Source: an uncultured bacterium
GTDB taxonomy: Bacteria > Bacillota > Limnochordia > DTU080 > JAAYLA01
NCBI GenBank assembly: GCA_937983075.1
Contig: CALKAQ010000019.1
Location: forward strand, 1-29,396
Reading direction: 5' to 3'
Length of the DNA stretch: 29,396 bases
Shown here piece after piece: positions 1-7,735 of this stretch (within the stretch, counting starts at the first letter, position 1; the number at the start of each line of letters is the position of its first letter). Position numbers and translations under genes: made by a program. The notes beneath the pieces were generated by a model, which saw nothing but the letters and a program-made list of their open reading frames with translations, did not search any database and was not told the DNA's origin.

Positions 1-47
1 GACCACCGAGATCTACACTCTTTCCCTACACGACGCTCTTCCGATCT
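1..47. other. Illumina sequencing adapter (contamination)
   Basis: The first 47 bases match the 3' portion of the Illumina P5/TruSeq universal adapter, ending in its diagnostic GCTCTTCCGATCT tail. This is library-construction sequence carried into the assembly, not genomic DNA. Genomic sequence begins at about base 48, so the contig truly ends here. Confidence 0.97.
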
Positions 48-671
48 GACTTTGCGCATGCGTTTTTCGCACGCCAAGCGGAGATTCGGGAGAAGGTGGC
101 CGGCCGCCGGATCATCGTGCATGGCAGTCTCAATCTGGCGGAAGGCCGCGACATTTACGATTGGGGCGGCGGCCCGACCCTCTATATCAGCGAAGACGGA
201 CAGGTAGGCAACTTCAATCGTTTTTTTGCCCACCAGCATCCTCCGGTGGAAGTCGTGGTCATTCGGGATCTTACGGCCGAGGTGCGGCCTCAATGGGTGT
301 TCGATCTGCACGAAAACTACGGATCGAAGTACAGCTTATATGCAAACGTGTCGACCGAACTCGGCAAACGAGGCGCTCGGGAGATGACGAAGGCGGTGGA
401 AGCGCGTGGAATGGAATTGATGCGGCTGGAGGAGCTCTTTTCGTATGTCAAGCCGCCGCATCCCGAGTTTTTGACGGAACCGAGCCCCGGAATTTTCATG
501 CCGAGCCGCGTGATCGCTCAAGGGGTGCCCGATGCGTACGGGGTATACGCCGCAAGTTTGGGTGCCGATTGTTATACAACCGAAATGGGACTTGAAAATC
601 CTCTGGCGGTGAGAATAGAGATGACGGAGGTATCGGTCCGGGCATGTCTCGAAGTCTTGCGCGCTCCTTAG
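48..671 (+). CDS. M14/AstE-like zinc hydrolase, C-terminal part (5' truncated)
   Basis: The frame is open from the adapter junction to a TAG at 669-671, so the gene is cut at its 5' end. A GTG at 96 is only the first possible start inside the fragment, not a convincing real one. The fragment contains GNFNRFF (like the Asn-Arg substrate-binding region of M14 enzymes), FDLHENYG and CYTTEMG. In succinylglutamate desuccinylase/aspartoacylase-like M14 proteins, the DLH histidine is the third zinc ligand and the Glu of TxE(L/M)G is the catalytic base. The N-terminal HxxE zinc ligands would lie upstream and are lost. The substrate (peptide or acyl-amino acid) cannot be told. The 3' end overlaps mutY by 28 bases. 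The family assignment rests on motif recognition only. Confidence 0.7.
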   Translation, partial: DFAHAFFARQAEIREKVAGRRIIVHGSLNLAEGRDIYDWGGGPTLYISEDGQVGNFNRFFAHQHPPVEVVVIRDLTAEVRPQWVFDLHENYGSKYSLYANVSTELGKRGAREMTKAVEARGMELMRLEELFSYVKPPHPEFLTEPSPGIFMPSRVIAQGVPDAYGVYAASLGADCYTTEMGLENPLAVRIEMTEVSVRACLEVLRAP

Positions 672-1786
672 TCGTGGCGGAACCTCTCATTCCGTTTCCC
701 GTTGAGCGCGTGCAGCAGACTTTGATCACGTGGTATCGGCGGCATCGGCGCGATCTGCCGTGGCGCAGAACCAATGATCCGTATCGCATCTGGCTTTCGG
801 AGGTCATGCTGCAGCAAACAAGGGTGGATACGGCGATCGCTTACTACGAACGTTTTGTACGGCGTTTCCCGAACCTGGAGGCCTTGGCTGCCGCGCCGGT
901 CGAGGAAGTGCTCAAACTTTGGGAAGGGCTCGGATACTACCGGCGAGCACGCAACTTTCATGCGGCCGCACGTGAGGTGTGCGAGCATTACGGCGGGGTG
1001 GTTCCGGACGATCCGGCGGTTTTTGGCCGGCTGCCTGGCGTCGGTCCTTACACCCTCGGAGCCGTGTTAAGCATTGCCTTCGGCCGAGCTTTGCCCGCAG
1101 TCGACGGCAATGTCATGCGTGTTGTTTCGCGCCTGACGGGATTTGCGGAGCCAATTGACAAAGCCGCCGGACGAAAATATATTGAAGCGGTTGCGGAAAG
1201 GCTCGTCCTCCAATCGGCGCCGGGAGATTGGAACCAGGCGATGATGGAACTGGGTGCCCTCGTCTGCAAGCCGAGGCAGCCTAGCTGCGAGGCTTGCCCC
1301 GTGGCCGGTTGGTGTGTGGCCAATCAAAACGGCAACGCCGAGGCATTGCCGTTGAAAGGCGAAAGCGCTCCCGTGCAGGAAGTGGATCGGGCAGTCGCGG
1401 TGTTGTATTCGCAAGGGCGAGTTTGGCTGCAGAAGCGGCCGCCGGAAGGGCTGTTGGCCGGCTTGTGGGATTTCCCTGCGGTCGAAGCGCCATGGGGTAC
1501 GTGGAATCTGCCCGGCGAGCGGGAGAAGGCTTTGCTCGAAGGGCTGAGGGAGTACGGGGTGCGCCGCCCGCGCATTCTAACGATGCTCGGTGAGACGACG
1601 CACACCTTCAGCCATGTGCGCTGGCGCATGACCGTCTACTTGTGCACCGGAGAAGCTGCGCCGCAAGAAGGGACCTGCTGGGCCGGGCGCGCGGAATTGG
1701 AACGGCTGACGCTGCCCAAAGCGGTGCAGCGCATCGTTGCGCTGCTGGAGTCGGCGGGCATTTGGTCGTCCGGGGCGCAGCGTTAG
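644..1786 (+). CDS. mutY: A/G-specific adenine glycosylase MutY
   Basis: MutY removes adenine mispaired with 8-oxoguanine or guanine in base excision repair. The 380-residue product has the HhH-GPD fold: WLSEVMLQQTRV with the catalytic Glu at residue 53, the hairpin LPGVGPYTLGA near 130-140, and catalytic Asp154 in PAVDGNVMRV. A [4Fe-4S] loop C208-x6-C215-x2-C218-x5-C224 follows. The region from about 245 on, with a FSHVRW motif, is the NUDIX-like 8-oxoG recognition domain typical of MutY and absent from endonuclease III. ATG 644 has GGAGG at 626-630, a rather long 13-base spacing; GTG 674 would avoid the 28-base overlap with the upstream gene but has no better SD. The 3' end overlaps convergent ispH by 4 bases. 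Confidence 0.95.
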   Translation: MSRSLARSLVVAEPLIPFPVERVQQTLITWYRRHRRDLPWRRTNDPYRIWLSEVMLQQTRVDTAIAYYERFVRRFPNLEALAAAPVEEVLKLWEGLGYYRRARNFHAAAREVCEHYGGVVPDDPAVFGRLPGVGPYTLGAVLSIAFGRALPAVDGNVMRVVSRLTGFAEPIDKAAGRKYIEAVAERLVLQSAPGDWNQAMMELGALVCKPRQPSCEACPVAGWCVANQNGNAEALPLKGESAPVQEVDRAVAVLYSQGRVWLQKRPPEGLLAGLWDFPAVEAPWGTWNLPGEREKALLEGLREYGVRRPRILTMLGETTHTFSHVRWRMTVYLCTGEAAPQEGTCWAGRAELERLTLPKAVQRIVALLESAGIWSSGAQR

Positions 1787-2676
1787 GCGCTCGTGGTCGC
1801 CAGCGTTTCCGGGTCCAACTTTTCAACGAACTCGATGACTTCGCGCGTCAAATGGGTCGGTGTCGAGGAACCGGCCGTAATGCCGACTTTCTTTGCCCCT
1901 TTGAGCCATTCAAGTTTGATGTCGGCGACGCTGTCGACCAAGTAAGCCGGCTTTCCGGCCATTTCTCGGACCACTTGTACGAGGCGATTGGAATTGTTGC
2001 TGCGCGTGTCGCCGACGACGAGCACGACGTCGGCTTCCTTGGCTTGTTCGGCCGCAGCTTCCTGGCGCACTTGCGTCGCCAGGCAAATTTCGTTGTACAC
2101 CTCGACGTGCGGCCATTTTTGTCGAATGGAATTGATCACATGTTCGGTATCCCACATGCTCAGCGTCGTCTGTGTGGTCACAGCGAGCTTTTCGGTGGGA
2201 ATGTCAAGCTGATCGACGTCTTCGGGCCTCTCGATCAAATGAACGCGGTCGGGAGCCTCGCCGATGACGCCGTCGGGTTCGGGGTGGCCGCGCTTGCCGA
2301 CATACAAGATGTGATAGCCGCGGGAAGCAAGCTCTTTGACCAAATGATGCGTGCGTGTGACGTCGGGGCATGTCGCGTCAACGCAGGTGAGTCCTTTGGC
2401 GAGCGCCTTCCTTTTCACTTCCGGAGATACCCCGTGAGCCGTGAAGATGACGGTGCCTGAATCCACTTGGTCGAGCAGCGAGAGGCGATCCGGACCGTCC
2501 AGCGTAATGACGCCGTATTCTTCGAGGCTTTGAACCGCGTGCCGGTTGTGGACGATCAGTCCGAGCACGTAAATGGGGCGTGGGTATTTGGGATCTTCTG
2601 CAACGGCTTTGGCCACTTGCATGGCATCCACAACGCCGTAGCAGTACCCGCGAGGCGAAATTTTAATGACTTCCAT
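1783..2676 (-). CDS. ispH: 4-hydroxy-3-methylbut-2-enyl diphosphate reductase IspH (LytB)
   Basis: This is the last enzyme of the MEP isoprenoid pathway, reducing HMBPP to IPP and DMAPP with a [4Fe-4S] cluster. The 297-residue product has the three cluster cysteines: C12 (RGYCYGV), C103 (DATCPDV) and C198 (NEICLAT). It also has the substrate-binding histidines in IVHNRHA, TAHGVSP and GHPEPDG, the last carrying the catalytic Glu, and the TQTTLS and NNSNRL motifs. The length is normal for the family. ATG 2676 is preceded by GGGAGG at 8-base spacing. The gene is monocistronic and convergent with mutY, sharing 4 bases at the stop codons. A plausible sigma-A promoter lies upstream. Confidence 0.96.
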   Translation of the reverse strand: MEVIKISPRGYCYGVVDAMQVAKAVAEDPKYPRPIYVLGLIVHNRHAVQSLEEYGVITLDGPDRLSLLDQVDSGTVIFTAHGVSPEVKRKALAKGLTCVDATCPDVTRTHHLVKELASRGYHILYVGKRGHPEPDGVIGEAPDRVHLIERPEDVDQLDIPTEKLAVTTQTTLSMWDTEHVINSIRQKWPHVEVYNEICLATQVRQEAAAEQAKEADVVLVVGDTRSNNSNRLVQVVREMAGKPAYLVDSVADIKLEWLKGAKKVGITAGSSTPTHLTREVIEFVEKLDPETLATTSA

Positions 2677-2724
2677 CGGCCGGACCTCCCAATCAACAAA
2701 CCGCCCAAACGTCTATGTACACTT

Positions 2725-2753
2725 AAAATATCACATGTTTCGGCACCGATCAA
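2725..2753 (-). promoter_or_regulatory. Putative sigma-A promoter of ispH
   Basis: On the minus strand, TTGATC (-35, 2753-2748) is followed after 17 bases by TATTTT (-10, 2730-2725), about 50 bases before the ispH start. Each box matches 4 of 6 consensus positions, so support is moderate. Confidence 0.4.
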
Positions 2754-2769
2754 TTTTACCGCCTTTCGG

Positions 2770-2798
2770 TTGACGGATGGTTCTCCAGCCGATACATT
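2770..2798 (+). promoter_or_regulatory. Putative sigma-A promoter of arsR-ABC exporter operon
   Basis: TTGACG (2770-2775) is followed after exactly 17 bases by TACATT (2793-2798). The box quality and spacing fit a housekeeping promoter about 80 bases before the regulator start. The -10 box runs into the dyad at 2792-2819. Confidence 0.55.
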
Positions 2799-2819
2799 GA
2801 TATATGTATATATGTGTAT
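2792..2819. promoter_or_regulatory. AT-rich imperfect inverted repeat, candidate ArsR-family operator
   Basis: A 28-base dyad with outer arms ATACA/TGTAT and inner arms ATATA/TATAT (ATACA-N3-ATATA-N2-TATAT-N3-TGTAT). It covers the -10 box and start region of the promoter for the ArsR-type gene. Its size and AT-rich form resemble known ArsR/SmtB operators, so autorepression is the likely reading. Confidence 0.5.
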
Positions 2820-2879
2820 ATGTGCATGTATAGATGAACGGCGGCTGAATAAAGTTGTGGGGATGATGGAGGGGTGTCA

Positions 2880-3170
2880 TTGCGAGAGCTGGCTCGGGTA
2901 TTTAAGGCGCTAGGTGACGAAAATCGATTGCGCATTTTGGCGCGGTTGAAGGATGCGACATACGGCGTCTGTGACTTAGCGCGTTCCGTGGGCATCGCTC
3001 AGCCGACGCTGTCGCATCATCTCAAGATTTTGCGGGAAACCGGTCTCGTCCATGCCGAAAAGGAAGGCCAGTGGATTTACTGCAGCTTGAATACCAAGGC
3101 GTTCGAGCGCCTTGGGCTCGATCTTGTCGGGCTTTTGGAACGGCATGAGGAGGGTGTCGCGTCGGAGTGA
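2880..3170 (+). CDS. ArsR-family winged-helix transcriptional regulator
   Basis: This small DNA-binding protein (96 residues from TTG 2880) has a central winged helix: ALGDENRLRILARL, then CDLARSVGIAQPTLSHHLKIL as the recognition helix, then the wing around GQWIYCSLN. The SD GGAGGGG at 2868-2874 abuts the GTG at 2874 but sits a normal 7 or so bases before TTG 2880, so TTG is preferred. Only one Cys lies in the alpha-3 region (GVCDLA) where metal-sensing ArsR members have a CxC pair, plus one in the wing; the ligand is therefore uncertain and may not be a metal. It overlaps the ABC exporter gene by 4 bases (GTGA), implying translational coupling, and probably represses its own operon through the dyad at 2792-2819. 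Confidence 0.88.
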   Translation: MRELARVFKALGDENRLRILARLKDATYGVCDLARSVGIAQPTLSHHLKILRETGLVHAEKEGQWIYCSLNTKAFERLGLDLVGLLERHEEGVASE

Positions 3171-4933
3171 AGCCCTTGCTGCGTGTCATACGCTATTTCA
3201 AACCGTATAAGGGACTGGCCATCGGCACGCTCGCCGCGGCTACAGGATCGACGTTGGTCGCAATGGTGGGGCCGTACTTAATCGGTCTAGCCATTGACGA
3301 AGCCATTGCCGGTGCTGACGCCCGTCTGCTTGGGCAGCTTGTCGTGGGCATTATCGTCGCCATGTTGTTGCGCGACGGCTTGAACTCGCTGCGCATTCGC
3401 CTGAACAATCGTCTGGAGCAGCAAGTCATTTATGATATGCGCAACGAGGTGTACCGCCACCTCCAAACGCTGCCGCTCAGCTTCTATTCAGATCGGTCCA
3501 CCGGAGAGCTGATGTCGCGGGTCGTCGACGACGTCAACCGGGTGGAACGCGTGCTGCTCGACGGAACGGAGCAAGTATTCGTCGCGTTGCTGACGCTCTG
3601 TGGCGTCGCCGCCATCATGTTCTCCATGTCCCCGAGCTTGGCCTGGGTCGCGTTGATTCCGGTGCCGTTTTTGGCGCTCGGCGCTTGGCTTTACATTCGG
3701 CGCAGGCATGTTTTGTACAAAAACGCCAGGGAAAAGGCGGCAGCGATGAATGCCATCCTCCACGACAGCCTTTCGGGCTTGCTGCAAGTCAAGATATTCA
3801 ACCGCGAACGTGAGCAGGCCGAACGGTTTGCCCGTGGCGCCGATGGCTATCGCCATGCACAGCTGGACATCATGTACAGCTGGAGCTTGTTCTCTCCGAG
3901 CATGAACTTTCTCGGCGGTCTGGGCACGGTGCTGGTGCTCATCGTTGGGGGCAATGCCATCATACGAGGCAGCGACACGGTGACATACGGCACCTTGGTT
4001 TCGTTCATGATGTTGCTCGGTCTGTTCTATGAGCCGATCAATCGTCTGCACAGCCTGAACAATTTGTGGCAGGACGCTTTGGCTGCCAGCTCTCGTGTTT
4101 TTGAGATTCTCGACACGCAACCCGATATCGTCGAACCTCCGCAGCCGAAGCACATTCACGGGCGGGCGAGGGGACAAGTCGACTTTGAAAACGTTCATTT
4201 TGCGTACAGCAACGGCCGCAAGGTGCTGCACGGCATCAATCTGCACGTCAAACCCGGAGAGACCATCGCATTGGTCGGTCCCACCGGTGCGGGCAAGACG
4301 ACCTTGGTACAGCTGATCCCACGGTTTTACGACGTCGTCTCCGGGGCGGTGAAGGTCGATGGCATCGATGTACGGGAGCTTTCGCTCGAGTCGCTGCGGC
4401 GCCAGATCGCCGTCGTCTCGCAAGAACCGTTTCTATTTAACGCGACCATCCGCGAAAACATTTTGATGGGCAATCCCGACGCCGACGAAGACAAAATGAA
4501 ATGGGCCGCGGAAATGGCCAACATCCGCACATTCATCGAACGGCTTCCGCAACAGTATGACACGCTGGTCGGCGAACGTGGCGTGAAGCTGTCAGTCGGT
4601 GAAAAACAGCGCATCAGCATCGCACGAGCCTTGTTGAAAGACGCTCCGATCGTGATCCTCGATGAGGCGACGGCGAGTGTCGATACGATCACCGAGATGC
4701 AGATTCAAGAAGCGCTCGAACGTTTGAGGGAAGGACGGACCACGTTTGTTATTGCTCACCGTTTGTCAACCGTCCGGACAGCCGACCGAATCGCGTGCAT
4801 TAAAGACGGCCGAATTGCAGAGATCGGCACGCACGACGAACTGATGCGTCTCGACGGATTGTATGCGAGTTTGGTCGAGCATCAAAACGCGACCGGTCGT
4901 CTGGACCGGGAAGTTGTTCCAGATTTGGTATAA
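3167..4933 (+). CDS. ABC exporter, fused permease and ATPase (MsbA/BmrA type)
   Basis: This 588-residue half-transporter is expected to work as a homo- or heterodimer in the membrane, exporting drugs, lipids or peptides. Residues 1-320 or so form the six-helix exporter membrane domain. The ATPase domain has Walker A GPTGAGKTT (K377), a Q-loop SQEPFLF, a signature LSVGEKQR (475-482; Val replaces Gly and Glu replaces Gln of LSGGQ), Walker B VILDEAT with catalytic E500, and the switch His531 in AHRLST. The catalytic Glu is intact, so the site should hydrolyse ATP. The GTG start overlaps the ArsR-family stop, so it is translated with its regulator. The substrate cannot be inferred. Confidence 0.92.
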   Translation: MKPLLRVIRYFKPYKGLAIGTLAAATGSTLVAMVGPYLIGLAIDEAIAGADARLLGQLVVGIIVAMLLRDGLNSLRIRLNNRLEQQVIYDMRNEVYRHLQTLPLSFYSDRSTGELMSRVVDDVNRVERVLLDGTEQVFVALLTLCGVAAIMFSMSPSLAWVALIPVPFLALGAWLYIRRRHVLYKNAREKAAAMNAILHDSLSGLLQVKIFNREREQAERFARGADGYRHAQLDIMYSWSLFSPSMNFLGGLGTVLVLIVGGNAIIRGSDTVTYGTLVSFMMLLGLFYEPINRLHSLNNLWQDALAASSRVFEILDTQPDIVEPPQPKHIHGRARGQVDFENVHFAYSNGRKVLHGINLHVKPGETIALVGPTGAGKTTLVQLIPRFYDVVSGAVKVDGIDVRELSLESLRRQIAVVSQEPFLFNATIRENILMGNPDADEDKMKWAAEMANIRTFIERLPQQYDTLVGERGVKLSVGEKQRISIARALLKDAPIVILDEATASVDTITEMQIQEALERLREGRTTFVIAHRLSTVRTADRIACIKDGRIAEIGTHDELMRLDGLYASLVEHQNATGRLDREVVPDLV

Positions 4934-4934
4934 T
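4926..4934 (+). promoter_or_regulatory. Extended -10 promoter for the ATP-grasp/kamA genes
   Basis: TGG-TATAAT is a perfect -10 box with an upstream TGn, inside the last codons of the ABC gene. No good -35 box lies 17 bases upstream, which extended -10 promoters tolerate. Transcription would begin near 4941, about 15 bases before the ATG at 4956, so the downstream genes can be expressed independently of arsR-ABC. Confidence 0.5.
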
Positions 4935-4955
4935 TACGGGAAGGCTGGGGATGAC

Positions 4956-6419
4956 ATGGCGTTTGAATCCCAGGCAGAGGCTGTGGGGAAGAACTTGTCT
5001 GATGAGCGGGAACGTGCTTTGGCCGTAAACGAGCGGCTGGCGGGCTCAAGGCTGTTTGGCGATCCCAAACGCGAATTGGCGGAAGGGCAGCATCTTCCTT
5101 GGCGGATTGCGCCCGATCCGGTTGTGATTGACGCCAAAACGGTTGCATTTTTTGAAGAGTTAGGGCTGCATTTGCTCCGGTTTTACACCGCGGCGAATCG
5201 ACTGTACAATCAGGCGGTTCGCGGTTCGCAGCCTGGCTGGGTGCGCGCCTGGCTCGAAGCGGGCAAGACGGAGGAAGTCATCAATTATGCGCGGATGCGG
5301 CGTTTTCGGACGGATGTGCCGCTGGTCATTCGGCCCGACGTCATTCCGACGGACGACGGCTACGTCATCACCGAACTTGACTCGGTCCCCGGTGGGATTG
5401 GGCTATTGGCGGCGTTGACCGAAGCGTACGCGTCCGTAGGCGCTCGCGACATCGTCGGCGGTGTCGAAGGCATGGTCGACGGATTCATCGCAGCGATGCG
5501 GCAGCTGGAGCCGGAAAAGGAGAACCCGGTGGTGGCCATCGTCGTCAGCGACGAGTCCAACGACTACCGGGGCGAAATGGGCTGGCTGGCCGAGGCGGTT
5601 TCCGAACGCGGCTTGCCCACGTATACCGTACATCCTGCCGACGTGCTTTTCATTGAAGGCGGTCTTTATCTCGGAAAAGCAGTCACCGGCCGCGCGGAAC
5701 CGTTGCGCATCGACATCGTCTATCGGTTTTTCGAGCTGTTCGATTTGCGGAACATCCCCAAGATAGACTTGATTCTCTACGCAATCCGCAAGGAATGGGT
5801 GAAGGTCACGCCGCCGCTCAAACACCACCTGGAAGAAAAAATGCTCTTTGCTCTGTTTCATCACCCGGCTCTCGCACCTTTTTGGCGTGAGCAGCTTGGC
5901 CAAAAAAGCGTCGAGTTTCTGACGCAAGTGCTTCCGCCGACATGGGTGATGGATCCGGCTCCGCTGCCTCCGCACGCCGTCATACCCGGGCTCGAGATGC
6001 GAAACCGTGCGGTGACCGACTGGCGGCAGCTCAAGGACGGTACGCAGCGCGAACGAGAACTCGTCATCAAGCCGTCCGGATTCTCACCTGACGCCTGGGG
6101 GAGCCGCGGTGTCGTCATCGGACACGATCTGCCGCAGGACGAGTGGGGAGATGCCATCGAACGTGCGCTCTCGGCTTTTCCGCAGACGCCGCACATTTTA
6201 CAGCGCTTCCGGAAAGGGGCGCGAGTTTCGGTTTCATATTACGACTTCGTCGACGATGCGGTGAAGCAAATGCACGGCCGTGCGCGGCTTTGTCCTTATT
6301 ATTTCGTCATCGAGGGCGAGCCGCGCCTGACCGGGGTGTTGGCAACCATCGCTCCGCTGAACAAAAAAGCCATTCACGGCATGGTCGATGCCGTGATGGC
6401 TCCTGCTTCCGTCCGATAA
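4956..6419 (+). CDS. ATP-grasp-like protein (possibly circularly permuted), function unknown
   Basis: The 487-residue product has no signal peptide. Features recalling circularly permuted ATP-grasp / glutathionylspermidine-synthase-like enzymes are RPDVIPTDDGYVITELDSVPGG (about 130-150, like the acidic metal/ATP-binding strand), TPPLKHHLEEKMLFALFHHP, and LVIKPSGF followed by a Ser/Gly-rich WGSRGVVIG and a DEWxxAI helix. The last segment resembles the Lys-containing ATP-binding strand and glycine loop of the fold. Such proteins usually join a carboxylate to an amine. ATG 4956 follows GGGAAGG; the frame stays open back to 4863 within the ABC gene but without coding sense. The gene directly precedes kamA (44 bases), suggesting a role with lysine or beta-lysine. 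The specific function is unknown and the fold call is by motif only. Confidence 0.6.
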   Translation: MAFESQAEAVGKNLSDERERALAVNERLAGSRLFGDPKRELAEGQHLPWRIAPDPVVIDAKTVAFFEELGLHLLRFYTAANRLYNQAVRGSQPGWVRAWLEAGKTEEVINYARMRRFRTDVPLVIRPDVIPTDDGYVITELDSVPGGIGLLAALTEAYASVGARDIVGGVEGMVDGFIAAMRQLEPEKENPVVAIVVSDESNDYRGEMGWLAEAVSERGLPTYTVHPADVLFIEGGLYLGKAVTGRAEPLRIDIVYRFFELFDLRNIPKIDLILYAIRKEWVKVTPPLKHHLEEKMLFALFHHPALAPFWREQLGQKSVEFLTQVLPPTWVMDPAPLPPHAVIPGLEMRNRAVTDWRQLKDGTQRERELVIKPSGFSPDAWGSRGVVIGHDLPQDEWGDAIERALSAFPQTPHILQRFRKGARVSVSYYDFVDDAVKQMHGRARLCPYYFVIEGEPRLTGVLATIAPLNKKAIHGMVDAVMAPASVR

Positions 6420-6463
6420 ACGCCCGCGAGCGTGAGGTACAGACCACTAAGGAGATGAGGCGA

Positions 6464-7735
6464 GTGCGAGACTACAGGGAAATTCCGCTATGGAAAGACG
6501 TTTCGCCAGAAGAGTGGACCGATTGGAAGTGGCAGGTGCGAAATCGCCTGCGAACCGTAGAAGAACTCAAACAAGTCATCAACTTGACACCGGAAGAGGA
6601 AGCAGGCTTGGCCTATGCGGCCCATGGGTTCCCTGCCGGAATCAATCCGTACTACGTGTCGCTCATGGATCCGGATGACCCTAATTGCCCGATTCGACGC
6701 CAAGGGCTGCCGCTGAACGACGAGGCGATCATCGGCATGAACGACATGACGGACCCGCTGCATGAAGACGTCGATTCGCCTGTGCCGTATTTGACGTACC
6801 GTTATCCGGATCGAGTGCTTTTCATCGTCACTGAAATGTGTGCGATGTACTGCCGGCACTGTACTCGACGCCGTTTAGTCGGTTCCAAGGAAGGGTCGAT
6901 TCCAACCGCGGCGATTGACCGGGTTCTCGATTATATCCGGAAGACTCCACAAATTCGTGACGTCCTCATTTCCGGCGGCGACCCACTGACGCTGGGTGAC
7001 AGTCGTTTGGAATACATTCTCGCGGGTTTGAGGTCAATCCCCCACGTTGAAATCATTCGTTTCGGCACGCGGGTCATGGTGACGAACCCGTTTCGGATCA
7101 CCGATGAACTTTGCCGGATGATTCAAAAATACCATCCGATATGGATTAACACGCATTTCAACCATCCGAAGGAATTGACGCCGGAAGCCGTTGAAGCGTG
7201 TGCCAAACTGGCAAACGCCGGTGTGCCTCTCGGCAATCAGGCGGTCTTGCTGCGCGGCGTCAACGACTGCCCGCACATTCAAAAAGAACTGTGCTTAAGG
7301 CTTGTGCGAGCGCGGGTGCGCCCGTACTACTTGTACCAATGCGACTTGTCCGAAGGCATTGAGCACTTCCGTACGCCCGTGTCGAAGGGAATTGAAATTA
7401 TTGAACATTTGCGCGGGCACATCTCGGGTTATGCAGTCCCGACGTTCGTGATTGACGCGCCGGGAGGCGGCGGCAAGATCCCCGTGGAGCCGAATTACGT
7501 CATTTCTCAATCGCCCAGCAAAATTGTGCTGCGGAATTTTGAAGGACGCATTGTGACTTATCCCGAACCGGAACATGGGGACACGCATGATCCCGAAACG
7601 TGTGAGTACTGCAAGGCGGCTGCAGGAAAGGAACGGGGAGTTGCTGCGCTTATGAAAACGGGCGGTCAGTTGACGTCTACCACCACGCGCATCGACCATA
7701 AGCGAAACGGTTGGGTCCCGGTATCGTGTCTGTGA
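6464..7735 (+). CDS. kamA: L-lysine 2,3-aminomutase KamA (radical SAM, PLP)
   Basis: This enzyme interconverts L-alpha-lysine and L-beta-lysine using S-adenosylmethionine, a [4Fe-4S] cluster and pyridoxal phosphate. From GTG 6464 (423 residues) the radical-SAM motif is C126-x3-C130-x2-C133 (CAMYCRHCTRRR). D294 in YQCDLS and D331 in VIDAPGGGGK match, one residue offset, the two Asp that hold the lysine side-chain amine in the clostridial enzyme. K338 matches the PLP lysine. These favour free lysine as substrate over the EpmB branch. Of the clostridial zinc cysteines, C269 and a C380-x2-C383 pair are present, but the first Cys of the C-terminal trio is Glu. The SD GGAG at 6451-6454 touches the in-frame ATG 6455 but is 9 bases from GTG 6464, hence the start. 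A tetR-family gene overlaps its stop. Confidence 0.93.
   Translation: MRDYREIPLWKDVSPEEWTDWKWQVRNRLRTVEELKQVINLTPEEEAGLAYAAHGFPAGINPYYVSLMDPDDPNCPIRRQGLPLNDEAIIGMNDMTDPLHEDVDSPVPYLTYRYPDRVLFIVTEMCAMYCRHCTRRRLVGSKEGSIPTAAIDRVLDYIRKTPQIRDVLISGGDPLTLGDSRLEYILAGLRSIPHVEIIRFGTRVMVTNPFRITDELCRMIQKYHPIWINTHFNHPKELTPEAVEACAKLANAGVPLGNQAVLLRGVNDCPHIQKELCLRLVRARVRPYYLYQCDLSEGIEHFRTPVSKGIEIIEHLRGHISGYAVPTFVIDAPGGGGKIPVEPNYVISQSPSKIVLRNFEGRIVTYPEPEHGDTHDPETCEYCKAAAGKERGVAALMKTGGQLTSTTTRIDHKRNGWVPVSCL

Noticed and set aside
1642..2460. Long plus-strand open frame of 272 residues
   Set aside because: It is the antisense shadow of ispH, whose motifs on the minus strand are unmistakable.
4863..4955. N-terminal extension of the ATP-grasp-like gene
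   Set aside because: It lies inside the ABC exporter gene in another frame; ATG 4956 has a usable SD and promoter.
6464..7735. EpmB-type (EF-P lysylation) identity for the aminomutase
   Set aside because: The length, free-lysine-binding Asp pair and C-terminal tail match KamA rather than the shorter EpmB.
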